A DNA stretch of 64,000 nt from Endoryza sp044226045 (lineage in GTDB: Bacteria > Bacteroidota > Bacteroidia > Chitinophagales > Chitinophagaceae): positions 1 through 64,000 of the forward strand of contig JBGAHR010000015.1 of NCBI GenBank assembly GCA_044226045.1, written 5' to 3'. Position numbers and translations under genes: made by a program. Under the pieces are notes generated by a model. It was not told the origin of the DNA and made no database searches. It worked only from the letters and a program-made list of their open reading frames with translations. Positions 35,224-43,382 of this stretch are shown one piece after another (positions within the stretch are counted from its first letter, which is position 1; every line of letters starts with the position of its first letter).

Positions 35224-36342
35224 TCAGTCAGACAACGGGAGGGCTACTCCCTGCCGGGTTTTATCTCCGCTCCCGACCAGGGATCGGGTACCGATTCCAT
35301 GTAAGAAGTAAGCATATTTTCCGGGCGATTCCATCATTTCGGTTATGGCGTTCTCATAAGAAAAGGAAGAGCCCGGGCAGAAGACCAGGTTTCCGGATCC
35401 CGGATCGATTTGAAAATGACTTTCAATTTCTTTAATGGATAAAGGATCTCCCTTACACGAAATCTTTCCGGTAAGGCCGGTTGATTCCTGCGCCTCTTTA
35501 AATTTTCTGTTGCCTGATAGGGCAACCAACCTGATTGCCCATTGAAGCAACTGCCTTTTCAAAGAGTTCCCGAGCCCATGATTGTACTTTTCATTAAAAA
35601 GCACCATGGCCCGGTAAAAGCGGTCCCGATACTGTTGATCTTTTATAGTGCTTTCACCTTTGAAATGAATAATGGGACTGCCGGCTACATATATATTTTT
35701 AAATCCCGCTTTTATTATGCGATAACTCAGGTCGATGTCTTCGGCATACATGAAAAACCTTTCATCAAAGCCACCCGTAATATCCAGTACAGATTTTCGA
35801 ACCATCAGGAAGGCGCCAGACAAGGCTTCGATTTCATGGTCCTGGTCGTCGGCAAGATGGCCCAGATAGTATCGGGCAAAGGATGTTGAGCGCGGAAATA
35901 ATTCCGACAGACCACTGAACCGGCAAAAAGCGGCCCACGGCGAAGGAAACCCTCTTTTCGATTCCCTGAGAAATCGGCCGCTCCCGTCAATCATTCGGAT
36001 GCCCGCGGCGCCGGCGCCTGGTGTTGAATCGAGGTGGCTGATGACATTATGAATACTGTTTTCGCCAATAATGGTGTCCGGATTGAGGAACAGGATATAC
36101 CGGCCGGTCGCTATTGAGATCGCCTGGTTGTTCGCTTTTGCAAAGCCAAGGTTTTTGTTATTGGCAATAAATCGAACCGAGGGAAAGATTGGTTGAAGAT
36201 ATTCAATGGAACTATCTGAAGAATTGTTATCTACTACAAACACTTCATGGTTCAACCCCGTTAGTGATTTTTGCAGGGATGCCAGGCATTGTTCGAGAAA
36301 ATACCTGACGTTATAACTTACTATAATTACTGAAATGTCCAT
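35224..36342 (-). CDS. Glycosyltransferase family 2 (rhamnosyltransferase-like)
   Basis: 372 residues. The GT-A start is ISVIIVSYNVRYFLEQCLAS, with the VVDNNSSDSS and LFLNPDTII metal motifs, and the acceptor-side block FDERFFMYAEDIDLSYRI. It probably adds deoxysugars to envelope polysaccharide. The last about 60 residues (after GNLVFCPGSSFSYENA) do not look like the family and may be a private extension. Divergent from the suhB-like gene, 75 bases apart. Confidence 0.88.
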   Translation of the reverse strand: MDISVIIVSYNVRYFLEQCLASLQKSLTGLNHEVFVVDNNSSDSSIEYLQPIFPSVRFIANNKNLGFAKANNQAISIATGRYILFLNPDTIIGENSIHNVISHLDSTPGAGAAGIRMIDGSGRFLRESKRGFPSPWAAFCRFSGLSELFPRSTSFARYYLGHLADDQDHEIEALSGAFLMVRKSVLDITGGFDERFFMYAEDIDLSYRIIKAGFKNIYVAGSPIIHFKGESTIKDQQYRDRFYRAMVLFNEKYNHGLGNSLKRQLLQWAIRLVALSGNRKFKEAQESTGLTGKISCKGDPLSIKEIESHFQIDPGSGNLVFCPGSSFSYENAITEMMESPGKYAYFLHGIGTRSLVGSGDKTRQGVALPLSD

Positions 36343-36405
36343 TGATTGATCAAATCTAAGGGCTTGGGGCGAATTATCATTATTCGGGTCAAGCAGTTGA
36401 TACTG

Positions 36406-36413
36406 TATCTTTG
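36406..36413 (+). promoter_or_regulatory. -7 element placed for a leaderless transcript (suhB-like gene)
   Basis: TAtcTTTG is an exact TAnnTTTG match, and its first base is 12 bases before the A of the ATG. With the usual spacing transcription would start at or next to the ATG. Confidence 0.55.
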
Positions 36414-36417
36414 TTAT

Positions 36418-37200
36418 ATGCTAAAAGAAACGCTCATCAATGCATCCGAAGCAGGAGCCAGGGTGCTGCTGCATTTTTTCAACAACAAAAATTTGCAGGT
36501 AAGCAATAAGGAAGGAATCAACAACCTGGTAACCGAGGCAGATCATGCTTCGGAAAAAGCCATCCTGGATACCATCAAAGAGCGATTTCCGGATCATTTT
36601 ATCCTGAGCGAGGAAGTGGGAGAGATTGTCATGGACAGCGAATACAAATGGATCATCGATCCGATAGATGGCACCATCAACTATGCGCATGGTATTCCTA
36701 TTTGTTGTGTGTCTATCGGGATCGAACACAAGGGAGAGATGATCATGGGTGCGGTCTTCAATCCTTTTCTGAAAGAGTTCTATTTCGCCGAAAAGGGAAA
36801 TGGTGCTTTTTTAAATGAACAGCCTATCAGTGTGAGTAACGAAACAGAAGTGATCAAATCCTGCCTGGTTACCGGATTTCCCTATACTTATCTGGATATG
36901 CCCAATGGTCCACTGCAGTGTTTCGACAGATTTATACGAAAAGGAATTCCGGTTCGCCGACTGGGTTCTGCGGCCATGGATCTGTGCTGGGTGGCCGCCG
37001 GTCGTTTTGATGGATTTTACGAGCATAAATTAAATGCCTGGGATAGCGCTGCGGGTTTCCTGCTTGTGGAAGAAGCCGGAGGAAAAGTCACGGATTTTAA
37101 AGGAGACCATTATTCTCCTTATCAGCCACATATCGCCGCGACCAATGGAAAAATTCATGATGAATTGCTGCGATGGATAAACAATACCCACGAGAAATAA
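36418..37200 (+). CDS. suhB: Inositol-monophosphatase family phosphatase
   Basis: 260 residues. Metal motifs are LVTEADHASEKA with ILSEEVGE, WIIDPIDGTINYAHG (the family signature) and the C-terminal NAWDSAAGFLLVEEAGG. It hydrolyses inositol phosphates or similar sugar phosphates; in E. coli SuhB also affects rRNA transcription. ATG 36418 fits the promoter and the family start. The Met at 36346 would extend across the promoter. Confidence 0.88.
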   Translation: MLKETLINASEAGARVLLHFFNNKNLQVSNKEGINNLVTEADHASEKAILDTIKERFPDHFILSEEVGEIVMDSEYKWIIDPIDGTINYAHGIPICCVSIGIEHKGEMIMGAVFNPFLKEFYFAEKGNGAFLNEQPISVSNETEVIKSCLVTGFPYTYLDMPNGPLQCFDRFIRKGIPVRRLGSAAMDLCWVAAGRFDGFYEHKLNAWDSAAGFLLVEEAGGKVTDFKGDHYSPYQPHIAATNGKIHDELLRWINNTHEK

Positions 37201-37209
37201 TAGCCGGTA

Positions 37210-38526
37210 TCAGGCAAGGTGAGTGAACAACCAACCAAATAAAAGGCAGATCACAACGATCAGTGGGGAGGGGATTTTCGTATAGGTAAGCAGCGCCCAG
37301 GTTCCAATGATCACGAAAATGTTTCCGACGCTGACTGTTCTGAACTCTGTAATGGAGATATCTTTCAACATGTAAAAAAGAGAGGCAACCATAATGCCTA
37401 CCACCACCGCATTAATCCCTTCGAGTGCCCGGTAAACCACTGTATATTTTTTCAGGTTATGCCATATCGGGAAAAAGAACAGTACCAGCAGCGCGCTCGG
37501 CAGAAAGATGGCCACCATTCCGATAACACATCCAAGTACCTGCCAGCCCGGATGTTTATCCCGCATTGCCAACCCGCCAGTAAAGGTGGCTATTGAAAAA
37601 ACCGGACCCGGTATTGCCCGAACGATTCCCGCACCGGTATAAAAATCTTCTTTATTGATTGATACCACCCCTTCTCTTTTATTCTGGTTTCTTTTTATAA
37701 CCCGGGGAGAAGTGGGGCGTTCCACAAACTGTTCGTACATCATCGGAATCAGCACCTGGCCCCCACCGAATACCAGGCTTCCGAAACGATAGGTGTTTTC
37801 AAAAAGGTTGATCGGTCTTCGGTTTGGCCAATCGTATTTGGTGGCCAGAGAGCTCGCGATACCAGCTACTACAAATACAATGGCAAAAGCCCAAGCATTG
37901 CCCCATTTAATTTTCCTTGGCTTTACTCCTTTCTCCGGAATTCTTTTGTCGCTCAGGTTGGTCACAAATCCCCCGGCAACAATCAGTAGCGGAAAGATCC
38001 AGGGTTGCCGGAACAGGAGATAGCTTGCCGCAACGCTCACTACCATTATTCCCGTGGTTATTTTATTATGTACCGAAAGCCGGAAAGATTTCACTGCCGC
38101 ATACGCGATAAATCCCACCGCCATTGGCTGGACAAATTTGAATATGCTATGTGAGAAGTGTCTCTGATCAATATACCTCAACAGAAAAGAGAAGGCCGCC
38201 ATCAGGGTACAGGCCGGCAATACCCAAATCAGCAGGGTAAGCGCTGCCAGCACAAACCCTCCCCGTTTATATCCAATCAGGGTCAGCACCTGTGTGGAAG
38301 AAGCACCCGGCAGTAACTGGCAAAATGAATTGTACTCCATCAGCTCATCCTCGGTAAGGTCCTTTCGCTGGTGCACGAAGGTTTTGATCATCATTCCAAG
38401 GTGACCTTGAGGTCCCCCGAAGGCCGTAATGCTATGCAGAAAAACGGCTCTAAGGAAGGGGATATGTCTGATAAGTATCAACAACAGAAGTTTTCCGGTT
38501 ACAATTTCCTTCTTTTTTTTGGTCAA
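37210..38526 (-). CDS. chrA: Chromate transporter, long-chain ChrA
   Basis: 438 residues made of two homologous membrane halves. The signature HSITAFGGPQGHLGMM is in the first half and FGGGQVLIPMMYEQFV in the second, each with the conserved FGGP or FGGG turn. ChrA exports chromate or transports sulfate-like anions. It follows nadD by 18 bases on the same strand; no chromate regulator is seen. It may be a general anion transporter. Confidence 0.9.
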   Translation of the reverse strand: MTKKKKEIVTGKLLLLILIRHIPFLRAVFLHSITAFGGPQGHLGMMIKTFVHQRKDLTEDELMEYNSFCQLLPGASSTQVLTLIGYKRGGFVLAALTLLIWVLPACTLMAAFSFLLRYIDQRHFSHSIFKFVQPMAVGFIAYAAVKSFRLSVHNKITTGIMVVSVAASYLLFRQPWIFPLLIVAGGFVTNLSDKRIPEKGVKPRKIKWGNAWAFAIVFVVAGIASSLATKYDWPNRRPINLFENTYRFGSLVFGGGQVLIPMMYEQFVERPTSPRVIKRNQNKREGVVSINKEDFYTGAGIVRAIPGPVFSIATFTGGLAMRDKHPGWQVLGCVIGMVAIFLPSALLVLFFFPIWHNLKKYTVVYRALEGINAVVVGIMVASLFYMLKDISITEFRTVSVGNIFVIIGTWALLTYTKIPSPLIVVICLLFGWLFTHLA

Positions 38527-38544
38527 TAAAGCTGAGCGAAGTCA

Positions 38545-39117
38545 TCATTTATAATATCCGTTGCTTTCGATCTCTTCCCTCACTTTCTCGGGAACAAGGT
38601 AACGGATCGAGCGGCCACTCTTGATATTCTCACGTATTTGTGTAGCCGAAATTTCAAGGAACGGTGCTTTAAGAACGGTGATATTGGACGCCGGGAAGCT
38701 CTCCATTCTTTCATGACCCGGCCTTACATAAATATAAAGAGCGTAGTTTTTTAACAGCTGCTCAAAATTTTTCCAGCGGGTAATATTTTGAAAAGAATCG
38801 CTCCCCATAATTACCGAGAATAGATACCCGGGATATTTCTCCTGTAGGTAAGTTAGTGTAGTAATAGTATAGGATGGCTTGGGAAGTTTGAATTCGATAT
38901 CGGAGGCCCTCAGATCGTTCTCACCTTCGATGGCAAGTTTCACCAGGTGCAACCGGTCATACTCATTCAGTAAAATGGAGGAAGGTTTAAGCGGGTTTTG
39001 TGGCGAGACTACAAACCAGACCTGGTCAAGATCGGTATGCTGACAGATGTGAGAGGCAATGATCAGGTGACCGTGGTGTATGGGATTAAACGAGCCGAAA
39101 TAAAGGCCAATCTTCAT
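38545..39117 (-). CDS. nadD: Nicotinate-nucleotide adenylyltransferase
   Basis: 190 residues. Joins AMP to nicotinate mononucleotide for NAD synthesis. The nucleotidyltransferase start YFGSFNPIHHGHLIIAS has the HxGH motif, and the end has LEISATQIRENIKSGRSIRY (the ISxTxxR motif). It lies after feoA and before chrA. Together with nadA at 41802, the de novo NAD route has two of its genes here. Confidence 0.94.
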   Translation of the reverse strand: MKIGLYFGSFNPIHHGHLIIASHICQHTDLDQVWFVVSPQNPLKPSSILLNEYDRLHLVKLAIEGENDLRASDIEFKLPKPSYTITTLTYLQEKYPGYLFSVIMGSDSFQNITRWKNFEQLLKNYALYIYVRPGHERMESFPASNITVLKAPFLEISATQIRENIKSGRSIRYLVPEKVREEIESNGYYK

Positions 39118-39136
39118 TTAAAATATTGAATATCAA

Positions 39137-39367
39137 TTATTTCTTTTTCTCCTCTACAAAGATGTTGTCTGCTTCATTGATTCGCAGGCTCAGGCTATAA
39201 CCCGATACGGTTATAGAGATGGGATCTCCCAACGGGGCAATTTGCTCCACTGTTATATCCTCCCCCGGCACACATCCCATTTCCATTAATTTCAGGAACA
39301 GATCATTATCCTCGAAAGATAGAATCTTCGCGGTACTGCCTGCCTTTAAATCTGATAATCTTTTCAT
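39137..39367 (-). CDS. FeoA-family protein
   Basis: A 76-residue SH3-like protein (LSDLKAGSTAKILSFED, LMEMGCVPGEDITVEQIAPL, DPISITVSGYSLSLR). FeoA assists the ferrous iron transporter FeoB, but no feoB is present, so the partner must be elsewhere. First gene of the feoA-nadD-chrA run. Confidence 0.88.
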   Translation of the reverse strand: MKRLSDLKAGSTAKILSFEDNDLFLKLMEMGCVPGEDITVEQIAPLGDPISITVSGYSLSLRINEADNIFVEEKKK

Positions 39368-39387
39368 ATCGAATAGAATAACAAAAG

Positions 39388-39395
39388 TAGCTTTG
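39388..39395 (+). promoter_or_regulatory. -7 element before ybeY
   Basis: TAgcTTTG, an exact TAnnTTTG match, 30 bases before the ybeY ATG, within the divergent feoA-ybeY gap. Confidence 0.5.
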
Positions 39396-39425
39396 TAAGC
39401 TGAACCACCATTACGATTTTCGGAA

Positions 39426-39866
39426 ATGCCTGATAACCCACTGTTAAAAGTTCAATTTCATCTTCTTGAGAAGACCTCCTCCCTAACCAGGAGAAAGGCC
39501 CTGAAAGCATTCCTGATTTCTTTTGCCAAAAAGCAAGGGTTCAAAGTTGAGCAGCTAAACTATGTCTTCTGTTCCGATCCTTACCTGAGGAAGATCAACC
39601 GTGACTACTTACAACACAACTATAACACCGATATCGTCACTTTCGATCTATCAGAAACCAGGGGAATACTTACCGGAGATATTTTCATTAGCCTCGACCG
39701 GGTAAAGGATAATGCCCAAACTTATGGTGTTAGTGTTCGCCAGGAATTACATCGGGTAATTTTTCATGGACTGTTACACCTCTGTGGATACAACGACAAA
39801 ACAGATAAGCAGCAGCAGGAAATGAGAAAGATGGAGGATATGCTTCTAAAGCTTTATTTCAAGTAG
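39426..39866 (+). CDS. ybeY: Endoribonuclease YbeY, rRNA maturation factor
   Basis: 146 residues. YbeY is a metal-dependent RNase for 16S rRNA 3' processing and ribosome quality control. The fold is seen as LNYVFCSDPYLRKINRDYL, NTDIVTFDLSE and LTGDIFISLDRVKDNA. The metal site reads HGLLHLCGYNDK: the first two His are kept and the third ligand position is Asp instead of His, a variant I believe is usual in Bacteroidota. It leads to mnmG on the same strand. Confidence 0.92.
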   Translation: MPDNPLLKVQFHLLEKTSSLTRRKALKAFLISFAKKQGFKVEQLNYVFCSDPYLRKINRDYLQHNYNTDIVTFDLSETRGILTGDIFISLDRVKDNAQTYGVSVRQELHRVIFHGLLHLCGYNDKTDKQQQEMRKMEDMLLKLYFK

Positions 39867-39870
39867 GCAT

Positions 39871-39886
39871 TGTTCCACGTGGAAAC
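39871..39886. promoter_or_regulatory. parS-like palindrome 1
   Basis: TGTTCCACGTGGAAAC holds the perfect palindrome TTCCACGTGGAA and is close to the ParB site consensus TGTTNCACGTGAAACA. It lies 4 bases after the ybeY stop and about 50 bases before mnmG, a gene often near the chromosome origin. Confidence 0.45.
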
Positions 39887-39906
39887 CTACCGGGCAGTCT
39901 CCAAAG

Positions 39907-39920
39907 GTTCCATGTGGAAC
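39907..39920. promoter_or_regulatory. parS-like palindrome 2
   Basis: GTTCCATGTGGAAC, the same half-sites with one central mismatch, 20 bases after palindrome 1 and directly before the mnmG promoter. Pairing of two such sites suggests a DNA-binding protein, either ParB or a local repressor. Confidence 0.4.
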
Positions 39921-39923
39921 GTT

Positions 39924-39931
39924 TAGCTTTG
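39924..39931 (+). promoter_or_regulatory. -7 element placed for a leaderless transcript (mnmG)
   Basis: TAgcTTTG followed by C; its first base is 12 bases before the A of the mnmG ATG, the same spacing as at 36406 and 53163. Confidence 0.55.
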
Positions 39932-39935
39932 CACT

Positions 39936-41798
39936 ATGTTTCCAAAATATGATGTTATTGTAGTAGGGGCCGGTCATGCCGGTTGTGAGGCAGCAGCTGC
40001 AGCAGCCAATATGGGCTCAAAAGTTTTGCTGGTTACGATGAATATGCAGACCATCGCCCAGATGAGCTGCAATCCAGCCATGGGTGGTATTGCAAAGGGC
40101 CAGATAGTACGAGAGATTGACGCCCTGGGTGGTTATTCAGGAATTGTTACTGATTTGAGCATGATCCAGTTCAGGATGCTCAATAAATCAAAGGGGCCGG
40201 CTATGTGGAGCCCCCGGGCACAAAACGATCGGATGCTCTTTGCCGCTAAATGGCGGGAAATGCTGGAGAATACACCCAATGTAGATTTCTACCAGGATAT
40301 GGTGAAGTCGATCATCATTAAAGATGGAAGAGCCTGCGGTGTAGTAACCGGACTGGGACATCAAATTGAATCATCGGCAGTGGTTGTAACAAGCGGAACC
40401 TTCCTCAATGGAGTCATTCATATTGGAGAGAAAAGATTCGGAGGCGGACGGGTCGCAGAAAAAGCAGCAACCGGAATTACCGAACAGTTGGTTGACCTGG
40501 GATTCGAAAGTAACCGCTTAAAAACAGGTACACCTCCAAGGATAGACGGAAGAAGTCTTGATTACTCAAAAATGGAAGAGCAAAAAGGAGATGAGGAAAT
40601 TGTAGGCTTCTCTTTTCAGCAAACCCAAAAACCTACTGAACAAAGAAGCTGCTGGATATCCTATACCAATCTGGATGTACATGAAGCCTTAAAAAAAGGT
40701 TTCGATAGAAGCCCGATGTTCACAGGAAGAATAGAAGGGGTAGGTCCTCGCTATTGTCCGAGTATAGAAGACAAGATCAATCGCTTCGCTGAAAGAGACA
40801 GACATCAACTATTCATAGAACCGGAAGGCTGGAATACCATCGAAATCTATGTAAATGGATTCTCAACCTCTCTTCCTGAAGAAGTACAATTTGAAGCACT
40901 CAGAAAAGTCGCGGGCTTTGAAAATGTCAGAGTATTCAGGCCTGGCTATGCAATTGAATATGATTACTTCCCACCTACCCAGCTGAAGTATTCCTTGGAA
41001 ACAAAACTCATTGATAATCTGTTCTTTGCAGGACAAATTAACGGAACCACCGGATATGAAGAAGCTGCCTGCCAGGGACTGATGGCCGGGATCAATGCAC
41101 ATCTAAAAGTTAATGATAATCAACCTTTTATACTTAAAAGAAGTGAAGCATATATAGGAGTGTTGATTGATGACCTCATTAGCAAGGGTACAGACGAACC
41201 TTACCGAATGTTTACTTCCCGGGCTGAATTCAGAACACTGCTGCGCCAGGATAACGCAGATCTTCGCCTCACTGAAATGAGTTATAAAATGGGTCTGGCT
41301 TCGGAAGACCGAATGAACCAGGTAAACAATAAAAGGGAAGGAGTTGAGAAATTAAAGACTATACTATCTGAATATTCTATCGAGCCACAGGATGCAGAAA
41401 ATTATCTTCAGTCGATTCAATCTGCCAGCTTAACCCAAAAACAAAAAGCAGCCCAGATCCTTCTGCGTCCAAATGTATCTCTGTCGGATATGATTCAATT
41501 CATTCCAAACTTCAAAGAAAAAATAGGTTCCTGGTCTGCAGAAATTATTGAACAAACAGAAACGCAGATCAAGTACGATACCTATATAGAGAAAGAAAAA
41601 GAAATTGTTCAGCGAATGAGCCAGCTTGAAGATCTTCTCATTCCGGAGAATTTCAATTATGATAGGATCAATTCTCTTTCGGCCGAGGCTCAGCAAAAGT
41701 TCAAACGAATAAGACCAAGAACCCTTGGACAAGCGAGCCGAATCAGCGGAGTAAATCCTAGCGATGTTCAGATCCTGATGGTTTATATGGGCCGGTAA
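39936..41798 (+). CDS. mnmG: tRNA uridine 5-carboxymethylaminomethyl synthesis enzyme MnmG
   Basis: 620 residues, the normal length. With MnmE it modifies the wobble uridine of several tRNAs, using FAD. The FAD site VVGAGHAGCEAAAAAANMG is at the start. Other hallmarks are MSCNPAMGGIAKGQIVREID, TGTFLNGVIHIGEKRFGGGR, RLKTGTPPRIDGRSLDYSKM and GQINGTTGYEEAACQGLMAG. A helical C-terminal domain contacts MnmE and tRNA. It is convergent with nadA, 3 bases apart. Confidence 0.97.
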   Translation: MFPKYDVIVVGAGHAGCEAAAAAANMGSKVLLVTMNMQTIAQMSCNPAMGGIAKGQIVREIDALGGYSGIVTDLSMIQFRMLNKSKGPAMWSPRAQNDRMLFAAKWREMLENTPNVDFYQDMVKSIIIKDGRACGVVTGLGHQIESSAVVVTSGTFLNGVIHIGEKRFGGGRVAEKAATGITEQLVDLGFESNRLKTGTPPRIDGRSLDYSKMEEQKGDEEIVGFSFQQTQKPTEQRSCWISYTNLDVHEALKKGFDRSPMFTGRIEGVGPRYCPSIEDKINRFAERDRHQLFIEPEGWNTIEIYVNGFSTSLPEEVQFEALRKVAGFENVRVFRPGYAIEYDYFPPTQLKYSLETKLIDNLFFAGQINGTTGYEEAACQGLMAGINAHLKVNDNQPFILKRSEAYIGVLIDDLISKGTDEPYRMFTSRAEFRTLLRQDNADLRLTEMSYKMGLASEDRMNQVNNKREGVEKLKTILSEYSIEPQDAENYLQSIQSASLTQKQKAAQILLRPNVSLSDMIQFIPNFKEKIGSWSAEIIEQTETQIKYDTYIEKEKEIVQRMSQLEDLLIPENFNYDRINSLSAEAQQKFKRIRPRTLGQASRISGVNPSDVQILMVYMGR

Positions 41799-41801
41799 TA
41801 A

Positions 41802-42812
41802 TCACAAGCCGTGACGAGCGCTGATTTCCAGCATTCTTTCTATTGGCTTCCTGGCCGCAACCCTCAATTGTTCATCCATTGTAATCTCCGGTAACTCGTA
41901 TTTCATACAGAGGTACAATTTCTCCAGGGTGTTTAATTTCATATGCGGACAGTCGTTGCAGGCGCAATTATTATTCGGTGGTGCCGGAATGAATGTTTTA
42001 TCCGGTGATTCCTTTTGCATCTGGTGCAGAATACCTGTTTCTGTGGCCACAATGTATTCCTTTGAAGAATCAGTCTGTGTATATTTCAAAAGACCCGTTG
42101 TGGAACCTATGTAATCCGCTATTCTGAGAATAGGTTCTTCACATTCAGGATGCGCAATCAGTTTTGCCTCCGGGTGCCTTGTTTTAAGTTTGGTAATCTT
42201 TTCGAGGCTGAATATCTCGTGAACCATACAGGCCCCGTTCCAAAGTACCATATCACGTCCCGTCTTTTTAGCCAGGTATGCCCCCAGGTTCTTGTCGGGC
42301 GCGAAAATGATCGGTTGATCTGCCGGCACACTTTCTATAATTTTCTGCGCATTGCTGGAGGTGCAGATGATATCGCTTAAAGCCTTAATCTCAGCAGTAC
42401 AGTTGATGTAGGAAATGACAATGTGATCGGGATACTTTTCCCTGAATTTTTTGAATAAAGGAGCAGGGGCGCTGTCCGCCAAAGAACAGCCGGCTTTGAG
42501 ATCCGGTAACAAAACCTTTTTACCAGGATTAAGAATCTTGGCAGTTTCCGCCATGAAGTGAACACCTGCGAAAACGATGATATCAGCATTCGTCTTTTCG
42601 GCTTGCTGAGCCAATCCAAGACTATCGCCGATATAATCAGCCACATCCTGTATATCGGGTTCCTGGTAGTAGTGAGCAAGCAGTATGGCATTCTTTTCTT
42701 TTTTTAATTTTTCGATTTCAGCAAACAGATCAATAGTCGGATCAACGTCTACCTTCAAGAACCCAAACTTATTCAAATTTTGCATTGCTTCAGCTATGTG
42801 TATATCTGCCAT
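41802..42812 (-). CDS. nadA: Quinolinate synthase A
   Basis: 336 residues. Condenses iminoaspartate with dihydroxyacetone phosphate to quinolinate, the start of de novo NAD synthesis. The three 4Fe-4S cysteines are in LKAGCSLADS, WNGACMVHE and the CACNDCPHM group. Substrate residues are in LAHYYQEPDIQDVADYIGDS and FAGVHFMAETAKIL. ATG 42812 was chosen; the frame is open to 42890 but that part matches nothing and lies in the proposed origin region. Confidence 0.95.
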   Translation of the reverse strand: MADIHIAEAMQNLNKFGFLKVDVDPTIDLFAEIEKLKKEKNAILLAHYYQEPDIQDVADYIGDSLGLAQQAEKTNADIIVFAGVHFMAETAKILNPGKKVLLPDLKAGCSLADSAPAPLFKKFREKYPDHIVISYINCTAEIKALSDIICTSSNAQKIIESVPADQPIIFAPDKNLGAYLAKKTGRDMVLWNGACMVHEIFSLEKITKLKTRHPEAKLIAHPECEEPILRIADYIGSTTGLLKYTQTDSSKEYIVATETGILHQMQKESPDKTFIPAPPNNNCACNDCPHMKLNTLEKLYLCMKYELPEITMDEQLRVAARKPIERMLEISARHGL

Positions 42813-43382
42813 AATAACTATATTAATATAATTTTTTAAAAATACTCTACTATTATTACGGCTGTGGATTCGTGGAAAAATCAACAGCACGAATATTTGG
42901 TAAAGTTAAAGCATCGCAGTTATCCACTACAATCCACAATCCAATAACACCGTCAAAACCGCTACTGTTCTTGATGTATCTGGTTTTTCAACATCAAGGG
43001 ATAAAAAAGCATGAGGAAAAACAGATGCTTCAATTTTAATAAAATGGATGTGGAAACGACTGGTAAAAAAAGTTAGTTACTGACAGCATCCGACTTTCCA
43101 GGGTCTCATGAATAAGTTATTGTCTAAATACACACCGTTCGGTATGGATAAAAACCCCGGTTTTCCACAGAAAAAAATGGTTGCCAACAGCCCGTTGTGT
43201 ATCGTGTTTTCACAAGCCTGTTTCACAAATTTACCGGGCTCCCCAATCAGGCCGTTATTCACTGGGTATCATTCTTCTGAAATCCTTTATTGATAACCGT
43301 TTCAGCCGCTTTTCCACAATTTGTTCATAACCTTTTTTACCCTATTTTTGCTACCCATTTAAAAAGCCCATAAAGTAGCATT
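42813..43382. other. 570-base non-coding region with DnaA-box-like sites, candidate origin
   Basis: This divergent gap between nadA and ppiD has no gene. It holds several sequences near the DnaA box TTATCCACA: TTATCCACT at 42920-42928, TTTTCCACA at 43161-43169 and at 43310-43318 (each 8 of 9), CAATCCACA at 42930-42938 (7 of 9), and TGTGGATTC at 42863-42871 on the other strand (7 of 9). AT-rich stretches lie between them. With mnmG and parS-like sites 3 kb away this could be oriC, but no dnaA gene is in view. Confidence 0.35.
43343..43350 (+). promoter_or_regulatory. -7 element before ppiD
   Basis: TAttTTTG, an exact TAnnTTTG match, 32 bases before the end of the leader at the ppiD ATG. Confidence 0.5.

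Noticed and set aside
43077..43293. Two 61-codon frames in the nadA-ppiD gap
   Set aside because: No family, no promoter; the region is better explained as regulatory or origin DNA.
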